Shown piece by piece: positions 37,254-52,583 of a stretch of DNA of 64,000 bases. The notes under the pieces were generated by a model. That model was not told the DNA's origin. It was given only the letters and a program-made list of their open reading frames with translations, and did no database searches. The first letter of the stretch is position 1. Each line of letters starts with the position of its first letter. The translations under genes and the position numbers were made by a program. The stretch is from Antennarius striatus (Eukaryota; Chordata; Actinopteri; Lophiiformes; Antennariidae). The DNA is taken from the NCBI RefSeq assembly GCF_040054535.1, contig NC_090793.1, positions 18,724,501 through 18,788,500 on the forward strand, given 5' to 3'.

Positions 37254-38738
37254 TTCTTCCTGTTGGCTGTTTTCACCACGCCCTGAGAAGTTCTGCTTGT
37301 GATCATCAGTCTGACTGACTGTTGCGGTCGCCGGGCGTTGGGTGTGTTGACCAACTCGGCTATGGTGATGCTTTTGCACAGGTGCTGCACATCACAGAGA
37401 TGTCGTGGCACCGCTGTCTCCTTTTCCTCGTGTCAGTGCATGTCATTGAGCCCTGTTTCCTCTGGAACTTCTTCTGCATTGGAGGTGGTACGAGTGTGAG
37501 GACTGTTTTTTATTCCACCCTGCAAAAAGCAGCAATAACTTGTTCCATTGTGCACCAGCTTCTTGTTGCACAACCGAACCTAAAATCAAACAACAAATTG
37601 CACTGAATGTTCACCATTCAAATGTGGCTTTCCACTTCCCCCGTTGTGCTCTATTTTTTTTCAAAGGACAAGCCACACCCTTACCTCTTTACTTCTGTTC
37701 AGTGCACCGAGCCTCTGAATATTACATTTCAATCGCGTCCTAATACCTTTCTGGGCTGGAATATTTACTTAATCTTCCACAATCCCAGCTATAATCTGAG
37801 GGCCACGGTAAAGTCAGGCCAGTCGTGTCCTTCCTGCCTGCGTGTCATGGCTGCTGCCCTTTTATCATTGAAGCGGAAGTCAAGCAGTGTTAAAGCAGAA
37901 CATATAGACTCACATGGACAATCAAAGGCACTCTATCTCACCGACACCTGCCCCTGCTCTCCGTTTACCCACCATCTCTGACTATCAGTCCGCTTTTAGG
38001 GACGAGTTACTGCTTAGGAAAGTCGCGAAACACATTTAAAAAAGTGAAGATGAGCGCTCCTACCTTCACTCTGCATCGGCACATAAGTGTGAGCATAAAA
38101 TCGTGACGCAAGAAACCACTAAACTTCCCCTGTTAACTTCCTGAGTGTCGCTCCTTCGCTTGTGCTTTCTCTCTGTGCATGAGGCCAACGGTTTCCCTCC
38201 TTCTGCTGATTATGTAGGCAAATTATTCTGGTATATCTACAGTTTGTCTACGCTTGTGTCGTTCACAGACATGAGTTTCTCATGCCTGACTGTAAGGAAC
38301 AAACAGCAAATGTACACACAAGACTAATTCAGCTCATCTCCTTCGTTTACTTTGTGTGTGTTCCACATTGAGATTCTTTATCAGCACCGACCTCTACAAA
38401 CCAGAGTCTGTAGAGGACTTTGGAAAGGTCGTCCTCAAGATACGAACATCCAACTTGTGAACATTCGTAGATACGAACAACAGCAATCATTTCCAACTAC
38501 CGTAGTTCCCCTTTTCTGCACCAACCCCCACTGAGCAGCGTAACATTAACACCCCATGGATTGAGATTAAAATGACTCAACAAATATCAGACTAAGTGAG
38601 GTTTGCTCTGACGTCAGACTTCATGTGATGTTTTGGTCTTTCCTCTTGGTGCGTCATTTGCAGCATCTCCTCCTTCTTTTCTCCACATCTCTGCATGTTA
38701 AAGTTACATTACAATACTACAGGATTTTATTAATTACA
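37254..38738. other. 5' flank of arhgap30
   Basis: No exon was supported. It presumably includes the arhgap30 5' UTR and promoter; no TATA box or clear CpG island could be assigned. Confidence 0.35.
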
Positions 38739-39081
38739 TCCCGCTTCAAAGCGGTGATGTGTTGTGATTGTTAGCGTTCGTCCGTTCGCTTGTCCGTTAG
38801 TTTGTCCAACAAATATCTTCGCAACCGTTGCAGATAGAAAGATGAAACAAAAAGCACATTACTCAGGCAGCAAAGGGGATGAAAATGAGATAATGAACTT
38901 GACCTTGAGAAAACTAGGTCAAGGTCAAATTTCTACTTTTGTACACACAGGAACCGGATAAGATAGAAAGACGAGGGAGAAGGCCAGTGTGGGTAAGACC
39001 ATAGATCAAAGCTAGTGCTGAAGTAGGTCAGGGTAAAATTTTGAATTCAGGGGTGTCGCAGTCTGACTGCCTTGGTTCTAG
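38739..39081 (+). mobile_element. Helitron-like non-autonomous element
   Basis: Begins TCCCGCTTCAAAGCGG after an A and ends CTAG before a T. A small hairpin, GCAGT-CTG-ACTGC, lies about 10 nt before the CTAG. A second copy (63407-63881, opposite strand) has the same A/TC start and CTAG/T end, and a third is truncated (1451-1516). The lack of inverted repeats and of a target duplication, the TC...CTAG ends and A/T insertion fit Helitrons. The GACCTTGAGAAAACTAGGTC core is shared by the two long copies. Confidence 0.6.
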
Positions 39082-39089
39082 TTATGGTT

Positions 39090-40081
39090 TTTATGACCTG
39101 TGTTTTTTTGGTATTAGGGAATAGTACTTTAGTATTTAGTGGTAGTAAATACTAAAGTGCTGAACTCAAATGGCGATTATAGATTAGAATTTTATAAATA
39201 GCGACTTACGAACAATTCAACTTACAAACAACCTCTCTTGAACCAGCTGTGTTTGTAGGTTGAGGACTACCTGTATTTAATTTGCAACACATATTTTATA
39301 TCTGTTGTGTGATGTTGTGTGAAGTGGAAGAGTTAAACAGGCGACAATCAAGAGACACAAACACAACAACAGAACACAGAAACAAATATTTGTACAGAAA
39401 TGACTGACAAAAAAAAAAAAAAAATCAACATTGTTTTGTGGTATAAATCGATTTCACAAAACACATTCTGTAGTGTTTTGATATTTTCTCTCTATAAATG
39501 TCAGACAGGAACATGAATCACACTAATAACCCGAAACAACCACAAATGACCCAGTAACAACAAAACTACAAGACTACCAAGTGTCTTCTGCCTTCACGGC
39601 GTTACTCCTGTCACACTGAAGTATTCCAGTATTTACGGTAATCCACCCTCAGCTACGAGTGACGTATACACGTAGACTTCGTTTTGTGCTTTTAAACGTC
39701 TCCGAGTGGCGGAAATAGCAGTAAAACAACAACTTTGAGTGTGTTATGATTATATGTGTGTGTGTAAAAAAAAAGTTTAATACCACAATTTAATGTATTG
39801 GAATATGTTTAAGAACATTTCAACGGAAAAATAATTCATATCGTAACGGAACGTGATTGACACCGCCCGCACGAACCGACGTGGTGAGAAAACAAGCGAA
39901 CCGCACTTTCGACAGTCAACGGAGTAAATTTTGGGTTCGTATCGTTGGTGACCGATGACAAATAGATCCTCATCGGCAGCTTCCAGGCGGTCATCCGGAC
40001 GGTGGGCCACATCCCCGCGCAGCGGAGCGGAAATCGGTCTTATTGTGTGACAGGAAGGAGAAGGGGAAGTCGGTGGCGGAG
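39090..40081 (+). promoter_or_regulatory. Spacer and promoter region of zinc-finger gene D
   Basis: The first 700 bp are AT-rich without features. CpG density rises from about 39830 and continues into exon 1 at 40082, suggesting a promoter there. The gene is divergent from arhgap30, about 2.8 kb between start codons. Confidence 0.4.
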
Positions 40082-42025
<1,944 letters not shown>

Positions 42026-42321
42026 GGCTTTAATCCGAGGGATTAAATCTAGTTAGCGATCGGATGAGATTTGGAAATATGGAGGAGTCTTTAAACGTCT
42101 CGCAGCTGTTTGTTTCCAAGGATTTTGGGTGTAAATTCTTGTGCTTGAAATTTTTTTAATTCACTTAATATTTGAGATTAAATTGAAACAGTTGTGTGTT
42201 TAGTTTATACGACCAAACCTGTCGTATAATTTTGGCAGTTAAGTCGTGTACAATCTGCTTTATATTTGTCCTTTTTATCACCAATATAATGAATTATTAT
42301 TCGATTGTGGGTTCTTATTTA

Positions 42322-42424
42322 CAGTATTTTCTGCACTATAAGGCGCACTGGATTATAAGGCGCGCCGTCGGTTTTTGAGAAGATTAAAGGCTTTTAGGTG
42401 CGCCTTATAGTGTGGAAAATACTG
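42322..42424. mobile_element. Short palindromic MITE with TA target duplication
   Basis: Left end CAGTATTTTCTGCACTATAA; right end reverse complements to CAGTATTTTCCACACTATAA. The inverted repeats are about 27 bp, the total 103 bp, flanked by TA. It lies in the 3' UTR of gene D and would form a strong hairpin in the mRNA. Confidence 0.85.
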
Positions 42425-42974
42425 TACTTGAATCAAGTGATACAAACCTCATGCTTTGATGGGTTATTTGGTAAAAATATCAATTTTATGAGCAATTTAT
42501 AATAAATCGGTTATTTTTTCAACACTCAACACAAAATACTTCTTTTAATGACAACTTGAAAATGCATCTGATCACTTGAAGAAAGTTAAAGAAATCAACA
42601 TATGTGAACAAATGGATGTGATTTGCAAGAAGATTTGTCGTTAGATTGGTATTATTTTTATTCCCTGGTAAAACAGCAACAGGAGGGAGAATAGATTAGA
42701 TTTTGTGGTGTAATTTTGTAAAGAGTCAGCGGTCTTTAAAAATCTGAGAATCCATCAAACTGGATTAAATCTACGTTGGTGAAAACCTCAAAAAAGTTGT
42801 CCTCAAGCCTCAGTTCAGGAGCCAAAGTGATGCTGAACCAGTTTGTGCTCTTTTTTTATTACAGCTTTATTTCAAAATGTTTACGGTCATTCACTGTAGA
42901 TGGAATAGATGGTTCGTCCATGAGTTACTGTCACACACATGAGTTCATGTCTTGTGTTCTCAGATGGCTCCTTT

Positions 42975-42980
42975 AATAAA
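42975..42980 (+). promoter_or_regulatory. Candidate polyadenylation signal of zinc-finger gene D
   Basis: AATAAA followed about 20 nt later by GT-rich GTGTTCTTCTGTC. This would give a 3' UTR of about 960 nt. Other AT-rich candidates exist nearer the stop. Confidence 0.4.
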
Positions 42981-43452
42981 GAACGTCTTCAGGACTGTGT
43001 TCTTCTGTCACCGAGTGGAATCACGTAAAAGTCTTCACTAAAAATTTTAGCGAACTAGCTCTCACATAGCAACAGGGAACATATTCATATACATTTGTTT
43101 AGTATTTATATGACACAATCAAAAAAAAGTTAAGTATAAGGTAGGAACTCTTGCATTTTTCAAGTCAGATAACTCATCCGTCATTCGAAAAAAAGAAAAA
43201 ACATTTAAAAATCTATATTTAAAATCATTATTTTAAGGTTATTGAGGAAAGAGTCCCGTCATTTAGTTGTTAATAGTATTAATAGAATAGACCAGTATGC
43301 TAGTAATATGCTCATAAGTAAGGAACTGGTTAATGTTTCATATAAAATTTATTTTATGTGGAAGTTTTGTTGGCTCTAATGTTTTTGGTTAGAAACTGGT
43401 CACAAAGGGAAAAGTGATGACAAGAATCTTTTTATTCTGCAGCAGACAAATC

Positions 43453-43458
43453 TTTATT
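43453..43458 (-). promoter_or_regulatory. tesk2: Candidate polyadenylation signal of tesk2
   Basis: TTTATT on the + strand gives AATAAAG on the - strand, about 1.65 kb after the tesk2 stop. The stretch between has no exon-like features and is plausibly a long 3' UTR. tesk2 and gene D are convergent here. Confidence 0.35.
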
Positions 43459-45107
43459 GGGAAAGATTGAATAATCTGACAAGATTATAAAAATGTCTTT
43501 ACAACTGTTGGAGGGTTTGTGAAACGACCTTTAATTAAATAAAAAACGGCTGCTTTACTGAAAAAAAAAAGTCATAAAGGAGGAACAGAAAAGAGCTGAG
43601 ACTTCGACACGAACCAAATTCATAAGAAAATGTTTTTACACTTTTTTAAATCCAGTAAGACTTTTTTTTTTTTACATTTACATCCAAACCACTGGAGACA
43701 CTCAAGCAACATCCAGATGCTATCTTTACTCGATCAGCAAAAATATTCTGCTCTTGAATCATCAAGGAAATGAACACAAATATACAAATGTAAGACCTTA
43801 AAATGTTTCTCATAAATATAGAACGTTTTATACTAACAAACACTGTCATAAAGGTGCATTATTTGCATAGAAAAGTAGTGATAAGTAGATGTACTGCTGT
43901 ACAAGTGCATTTTAGTTTCTGTTGACATGATCAGACTGATCTAATGTACACAGGAAACAGTTCGATAGAGTTCCCGATGAGACACAAAGACAAGAGGTTT
44001 GAACATTTCTGAAATGTGTTCATGAACCTAGAGAACGATGCGGCTGCCACCTAATACAACTAACTAAAACAAAACAGAAATCTGGATTTATATGAAATGT
44101 GATCCATACGTAAGGACGACACATTGAAACCTAGAAACTCTCGTCTCCTGATCAGTCGTACGCTGACACTGATGAGGCTGGAGCAAAGAAGTACTAATTT
44201 TTTTTTATGATCACGCGTCAGAATTGGATTAAAACTGGATTATTATTAAAGCAGGTTATTCCATTTCTCTAAAGCTGAAACAATAATCTATGAAAACTAC
44301 CAGCAGAGGTGAGATCCTCATGAAGTGGAGAAGTGGGATTTTCATACATTTTCTTCTGCTTATCGGGAAATTTGGAGATTTTATTTGTAAAAACAAAACA
44401 TCACCTTCTGACTTCCTCTTATGAATCTGTTTCCCAAAAGTCCAAATAAGGCCGACAGGCTGATGAACAGTTTCACAACTGTAAAATAACACAATGGTGT
44501 CAGACGGAGCAAAAGAAATCCAACGGCTTGTTATAAATCAGGTATTAATGTGTATTTACCCACTCACTTATAATCGTCTGATTTTATACAGATCCTCCGG
44601 TTTGTGATTGTGTCCGTGTCATGAGCGTCGTTTTTCAGGCACGCCGTTATTAATCATCATCTCTAACTTTGTCCTCTGAATGAGGAAGCGTGTCGTGTTG
44701 TTAGTCGGAAAACAAAAAACAAAAAAAAACGTGTTTGTTTTTTCACTTAGCATTACCATCTATGTCACAAAGACACAAACGCAGACGTCCAACGTAAGAA
44801 ACATGTCACAGTAAAACAAATCCGACATCATCTTGTAGAATTAAATATAAACAACCTTTTTTTAAAAAAAAAAAAAACCCAAAACAAATCTCTACACTGA
44901 GTCTCCACTGATGGAAACTTGTTTTGTGTGTCCAGTCACCTGAAGGATTTACATACAAGCTGATCTTTTATGGGGGTTTTTTATCCATCTTTGAAATGTG
45001 TCCCCTCTGTTGGTCTATGTTTAACATCCACAATCTGGGGAGGGGGGGATCGTCTCCTTTGTCTCCCGTCCCAACCTGGCATAGGTGTGTGTTTTTTTCT
45101 CTTTGTG

Positions 45108-48100
45108 CTACATGGAGCAGGTGCCGGTTGCTCTCTGTCGTCCCTCCTCTTCCTCCAGGCTGCTGGAGCAGTCCATCGCCTCTCCGCTGTCCGGGGTCAC
45201 GGGAGACCACCTCTCCCCAAACTCGTCCTGGTTTCCTTCTTTCCTCCCATCCACCTCTGCTGCCTCCCCCTCTCCTCTCTGTCTGCAGAAAGGTGGGATC
45301 TCTACCACCACGTATTTCTTTGCCCAGCCGCTCAGCGACGTCTTTTGTTGGACGTCGTTTCCCATCAGCCCCACTTCACACCTGGAGGTCGTCGCTGAAA
45401 GAAAGAAGATTTAGTGCCTTATGAATGAATGAATGAATGAATGAGTTTATTTATTTCGAATAACAAAACAAAATAACAATAATAGTTATAGCTGGAAGGT
45501 GTTGAGATGAACTCCAGAAATTAACCTCCAACTCATCTGGACTTCATCAACTCTGAACAAAATATTTTTAAAAACCCCCAAACAAACACAAGAGGAAACA
45601 AAAAGCTGAAAAAATGACATGATTTTATGGAAGAAAAATGAATCAAACTCACCTAAACATTTAACAAATGATTTTACAGCTAATCTACAATTTTTAATTG
45701 TTCTATATTCATTAGTCATTACTTCTAATTACAAGTCAAGTCTGTGTTCTACCTGCATTAATTAAAAAAATAATAATGTGGAGAAAATAAAACCATTTTT
45801 CCCACTCATGTGATTTTATTTTAGTTGAGTGAAAGTTAGACTTGTGTTTTCTGTCTGGGCTGCTGACCAGATGGGCAACAGCCCAGACAGAACAGTGCGG
45901 AAAATACTCTATAGAAATCTAAAATGTTTTTCTTTGTTTCTCTGTGAACTTTGACCTCTACATCCCTCACTGGTCGTCTCCGGCGGCTCACCTGGCAGCG
46001 TGGTGCACGTCTGGCTGGAGTTACAGGGACCTGAACTGTTGTTGTTGTTGGAGCTTGCGGCAGCAGGGAGGGGGAAGATCTCCGAGCGGGGCAGCTGGGG
46101 CGACACCGGTAACGAGTGACACTGTCGCCCTGGCAACTGCTGCCAGTCGTACGAGGCGTCCTGCTGGAGTCCCCCACACGCTGTTGGTTGGTTACTGAAA
46201 ACGCTCCCCGGAGGTGAGTGGAGGTCAAACACCAGCGAGAAGACGGATTTACTGGGGACGTCGTAAAACTTGATCTTGCCCCCGCAGAGGTCCTCTCGGG
46301 CAGTGAACGGGTTGATTTTACGAGCTTTAGAGCTGCGCGGAGCAACGGGGGGGTTGTAGTAAGGGTCCTGCACGTTGACTTTTCTTCCAGGTTTGCAGGA
46401 GAAGACATCTGATTGGCTGCGGCTGAGCCAGATGTTTCGTCTGGGGCGGGGTGATTTGGGAGGAATTTTATCATCTTGGAATCCCAGAGGGTTCAGACGC
46501 TTGAAGCCCTGGATCTTCTCTCCTGGAACAAAGAGGAAGATTTGTTTGTTTGACACAGTTTACATATGATTTGCACAAAACTGCTCAATCTGATGGTTCC
46601 AAGTCCAAAAAAACACAATCTTCTAATTGGAGGAAATCGCTACACTCTGATGGGGTAATGGTGAACCTAATGTGACCACTAGGTGGCGACAAAAGCTACA
46701 TCAAAGACTGGCTAAGCATGAGTTCACTATTCCCTTCAAAAATTTCCAACAGCTCAGGGTTTCTTTTATACAAAAAGGGTCTCTGAGGACCAGCTGGACT
46801 ATAAAATTATTCTAAACCTCAAGTGATGAAGGAGAAATGAGGAGGGAAAAAAGGAGGGTGACTGAAATAGGCCTAAAGAGAACACAAGTCTGTTTATAGC
46901 AATTAATACCCTTGTTAACAAAAAGCTTGTTCATGTAAATAGTAATTTCCCGTGTTGATCAAAAGTCACCGTTTCTAAAGACGATTCATATAAACACATG
47001 ATCTTTCAAAGAAAACATCTTAATATTTTAATCTTTCGATCACATCTCAAAGTGTTGTTGCACTTCTAAGTAGCCGTGCGTCTCTTTTAAGCGAAGAAAA
47101 ACCTGAAGGCATCACTTAAGTCACAGAGGACTACAAAAATGTTTGGCTAAATAGCAGTTATGCAACAGAAACGTTGCAACGATGGTTTTCAGGATACGCT
47201 GATGTTATCAGGTAAACAGAAGAGAGAATCAAGACGTCGGTGGCTCAGTGTAAACACAGGAATGACGGAATATGCAGATACTACGAAATAAAACCTACCC
47301 ATCTGTAGTTTCAATGGCTGACACTACGTCTTATAAATGTCTATAAATCTAGATTTCCAGCACCACATGTCAGGAGCGGTATTGTGTGATGTCACACCTT
47401 TGCGTTGCCCGTCTTTCATTTGCTTCAGAACTGAAGAAGACGAGTCGTTTCACTCATATAAACAAAAACATCACCGCCTCCTGACTCCACGATGGACAGA
47501 CGCGCAGGCGGCCGTATGCCGGACCAAATTAGAAGCGGAGCTTGGGCCCGCGTGGATCAAGTATCTCAAAGTAGGAATGTTGATCTCGGACCAGTTTTCC
47601 TCCAAAGTCATTTTGAAGTTTATATTATCTGCAACCGGAGACTTTTGTCTTTTTCATGTGCGGCACAAAAACTCAATGTTAGAACATATCTTGAAACGCT
47701 TACCAGAGAGGAAAGAAGCAAGGATACATCACTGCACTGGCTGCCGTACATCTTAAGATTCATTTTAAAATCCTTTTATTTGCTTTTAAAGCCTTAAATG
47801 TCCTCGCTCCACCCTACCTCTCTGTGTTACTACACCTGTATACTCCCAGCCGCGTTCTCAGGTCAGCTGACCAGCTGCTCCTCACACAGAGTTGAAGCTC
47901 AGGGGGGAACGTGCATTTTCTGTAGCGGTTCCTAACCTATGGAATGGTTAGGAACCGCTACAGGCACCACTGCACATCAGGCAGGCTTCTTCTCTGTTTC
48001 ATTTTAAATCTCTTCTTAAAATCCACTTCTTTTCCTTGGCTATTGACAACGTCTGGAGAGTTGATTTTGTATTTTATTTCACATAATTTTAATTGTTTTT

Positions 48101-51100
48101 AAATGATTTTATTCCTGTTTTTCACTTATTTTATTGGATTTTTTCCTGTTTGATATTTTATTTAATCACATTGTTTTCATTGTTTTATGGGGAATCTTTT
48201 GTGTTGTTTATTTATTGGACTGTGCAGCACTTTGGAAACCTTGTGTTTACTTAAATTGTGCTATAAATATAAAGTGTATTGGATCTAACCAAAGTTAGAG
48301 AAATATCTTCAGTTTTTTTGCAAAAATGCATTGATTTTAATTGGGGTAGTTGTACAAAAAGTCTTTTAAAAAATAAAATATAAATAAAAATGCAAATATT
48401 TTCACGTCACAAACATATTTTATGAGGAATACCTGAAAATGGAAATATTACAAAACTTGGTTTTAAAAATTTTGAAGAATAACAACAGAATAATAAGAAT
48501 AAGAATAATAAGAATAAAATGCTTTGATTTTAATTGGGGTAATTTTGACCCCACTTTAGGAAGAGTGGAGGTATTGTTAATTTGTGCATCCAATGGTTAA
48601 ACGAGTTTGCAGTCCCTCTTGGCAGTCTTCCTTCTGGTCGCCTTCTTTTACAAAACTTTACGGGCATTCTCGGAAACAAAATGAGGGGGCTTGAAATTTC
48701 AGACGACATCCTCACAGGTTCGCAGCGATACCTTTAGGGACGGTCTTCTTATCGTTTTCCACGCTGAGTGGGACGGACTCGTGCTTCATGTCTTCAGCTT
48801 TAAGGCACGCCAGGAGCTCCTCAAGATAACTCACATTTTCTTGGAAGGATGGACGGAGTTTAGGGTCCATCTGAAGGGGACAAAGACAGAAATGAACATT
48901 TCTATACGGTAATATAGTGTGGAAGCTGGTGTGGATAATAATCATCAGGAAAAAAATGAGGAACATATCAAGCTTGACTCATTTCATTCTCTAAGAATCA
49001 TAATAATAACTAAAAGATATTTCTATATACTTACATGATTAATAAAAATAACATAACTGTAGTGCTACAGCATAATATTAACAATGTTTACATTACCAAC
49101 ACCAGAACCATTTTTAACAAGCTAGTTTTACTAGTTTATAATATGAATGTTTTTATGGAACAAATTGTGCTTTGTGGTTTTTCTTGGCATAATCCTCCTT
49201 TTATTGGTTTGAAATCAACCCCGTTTTCAGCAGAAAACGGGGTTCCCCAACTAATTCTAAAGAGTTCAAGTAGAGGTTTGTGCCAAATTAAAATTAAAAA
49301 ATCTATCTAGGCATTTTTCAGACAGCTCAACAATTCTGATGTGACTGGAAAAAAAACACGCAGAAAAGTGGTGAAAGTATGGCTAAATGATGAAGACACA
49401 CAAAATGAGAAGCAGGAGAGAAACTGCTCAAACAACAAGGAAATAAAATATTATTGAGGGTTCAAAAAGATGAGGATGAGCAGGATAGAGGAAGTGAATA
49501 CAGGATCAATCAGCAGGGAGCGCAAAGCCTTAAATGCCCACATCCCCTGTGGTTTATCATTAAAGAAAAGCATCAGTCAAAGTCCACAGTTTGCAGCGTT
49601 AGAAAAGTTGAGCTATCAAAGAAAAAAACAAAAACAAAACATATTTGTTTTGGATTGATTTCCTCAAAATAGTTTTCATTTTAATAGTTAGTCAGTTTAA
49701 CAGCAAATCAATGTTTGAACAATGAGAAAAGCCAAGCCTTAAAAGTCAGAAATCCACCTTATGGTGAACACAAGACCCCCCGGGGTGGGAACTAAATCAG
49801 ATTATTCAGATAATCCAGATTGAACCTCTATTTCTGAACAGAGGAATGATGGTTCATTAAGAAAATAAAAATAAAACAGAGGCACCAGAACAAATGTTTA
49901 GAGACGTCTCCGTCGATAGAGAAAAGTAACACATTAGTGCTCCTGATGCACTTAAACACCAGAACCTGTGACCACTGTGAGCTCACGGTGCAGATAGCTG
50001 CTCCTGTTGGCTCTCCACAAACATACATGGGATTGGTACCAGACTATCATTTTATAACTGGACCAGGCTGATTGGACAGTATGATGGACTCACATTGCAG
50101 CAGTTGAAGGCCAGCTGGAGGAATTCAGGCGGACAATCTCCGACCATGTGCTGGAACGTGTGATAATCCAGGCCAAAATTCTGGTTAGGGGAAGGACAGA
50201 GGACAAAGTCATCTTACAGATACAGTAAAAAGTTAAAACATGAAATTAAGCCTCTGACAGGCTAACATGTGGATCTCAAGCACAAAAATAGTCACCTCTG
50301 TGCGGGGAAGGAAGTCAGGGTCAGCCTGGACCCTGGCGATGATCTCACAGAGAATTATCCCATAGGAGAAGATGTCCGTCTGAAACAGAGATGGATATAA
50401 GGACATTTGAACCCCAAAATTATTGTATAAATGTTGTGATTGATATAAAGAATCATCTTCACCCCAGCTCTTTGGTTTTCTGTGTACCACTAGTGATCTG
50501 TTTTGATTTAACACTTATTTTTGCTGTACTTTTGATTAAAATGTCAATGCGTTTGTTAAAGATTAAACTACAGTATTGACTTTATTCCCCACACCCTCTC
50601 AGCTAACAGTGCTACTTTATGTAACTGCTGTAAAGACCAAGGTGTTACCTTCTCATTGTAAAGTTCACCCCTCAGCACCTCGGGAGCCATCCAAAACGGA
50701 GAGCCAACCACTGAAAGCTTCTCTTGTTCAGCTCTACAAAGTTTGACAGTGACACACGAACAGATCGATGAGTCTGATTACGACAACAGGAAAGTACTTT
50801 GTGTCTGATAATTCTTTGGGTACCTGTACTTTCACATCGTCAGGTTGGAAGTGATCAATTCCTTATTTTCATGTGAGAAAAAAAATCAGATTTTTGGGGG
50901 GGGGGGACTGTGTGAAAACAAAACTGGACCAAGGCTGCATGCATATCCATTCTACGTCCGTATATGCCTGTACTGTATTGAGCACTAATGTCAACACAGG
51001 CAGCGTAGCAACACAGCAGACCATCAGCTGACCACAATCTGGTTGTACAAAGTGTTTGTTATGCTACAGAGGAAAATGTCATGCATACATTCAGTGCGAG

Positions 51101-52540
51101 CCTCTGTGTGGAGAACTGTAGTTGTTATTTCCACCAGACTCAGATAGAATGCTTCCTCATAGCTGCCAGTTAATGGACAGCAAAGTCAGTCCTTCATGCT
51201 CCGTTTTGATTCATGGGTAAAGTTAAACCACACCCTAAAGGCGATTATTATTCATTTGTGTTTACATACTAAGATATATATGTACTGTATGTAGGTACAG
51301 AAGATTATAGACACAATCGAAAGTAAAGAGCAGCACCCTGACTACAACTACAACTACAGCTCTGTCACTTTAAGTCACATGTGGGAAGAAAACCTCAAAA
51401 CAAGCTAAGAACTCAGCTAAACATCACACTGCTCAAGTTGTTCTTGCAAACATTCAGCTGACTAGTGACAGATTTAGAAGACATAAATCAATAGAGTAAA
51501 TCAACAGCATCATGCTTCAGCATGTATCTGGTCTTTATTTAACTATCTATCAGGAGCAGGATAGATTTATGTGGAAACCTCCTTACAGACTGGTGGGGAT
51601 CTTTTCTGCCAGGCCAAAGTCTCCCACCACAGCTGAATAACCGTTGTCCTCACATTTGATCAGGCAGTTCTGGGAAAACAGAAAAACATTATAAGGGATG
51701 GAAAAACATTTTGAAGCCAAACCTCCAGCATTGAATTTTACTGTAATTTGTAATTTATATTTAATATGTAGTGCCATGAATTTTGGATCATTGGTAAATG
51801 TACAGTTTAAGTAGTCAATAATATACAGCACTCACATAGTCCTTTACTTATACTGAACTAAAGTGTACATTTAGACCACAGGTCATGCTGCTGACATTTT
51901 TACAACTCAGTATCCATTCTGATATCCAGTAAAGTTCTAGATTTATTCCAATGTCAACATCTTCCTAATTGATATAACATGATGAATCCATATGATCAGA
52001 TTTGGTCCCTAAATATTGGACTAGTGTGTGATGCCATGATGTTCAGGGCGTTAAAGCTGCTATCTAACGTTCAATCTGTTAATAACTTTGTTTGCACATT
52101 GGAATAAAAGAGAAACTGGAACAAATGCATCGTAGCAGTACAGAGGTCCGAGTTTGATTCCTGGGAAAAAATGATTAGAAGATTGATTATTTATTCATTT
52201 AAAGAGGTACAATTTTCAAGGCTATAATTGTAAATGTTAATATACTCGGTTATATTGTAAAACTAGAAATTGTCTAATACAAATTATGATATGCAGATTA
52301 AGAAGAAGATTAACAAGTTCTTCATTAGTATTAACCATGGAACATCATCTAACACCACGTGACGGGAGGAGCTCACCTTGGAGGTGAGGTCCCGATGGAA
52401 AATGCCCTTAGAGTGTAAGTAGGCCAGACCACTGGCAATGTCGCAGGCTAGTTTGACCCGGGTGGGCCAACTCAAGTGTTTGTTGCTGTCTAGAAGCTGC
52501 TCCAGGTTTCCACCGTTGATGTACTGGAAGACGACAAAGT

Positions 52541-52583
<43 letters not shown>

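Noticed and set aside
47337-47700. Possible cellular exon (139-codon open frame) before the LINE remnant
   Set aside because: No splice borders in frame and no recognisable domain; it lies in a tesk2 intron on the opposite strand and runs into LINE sequence.
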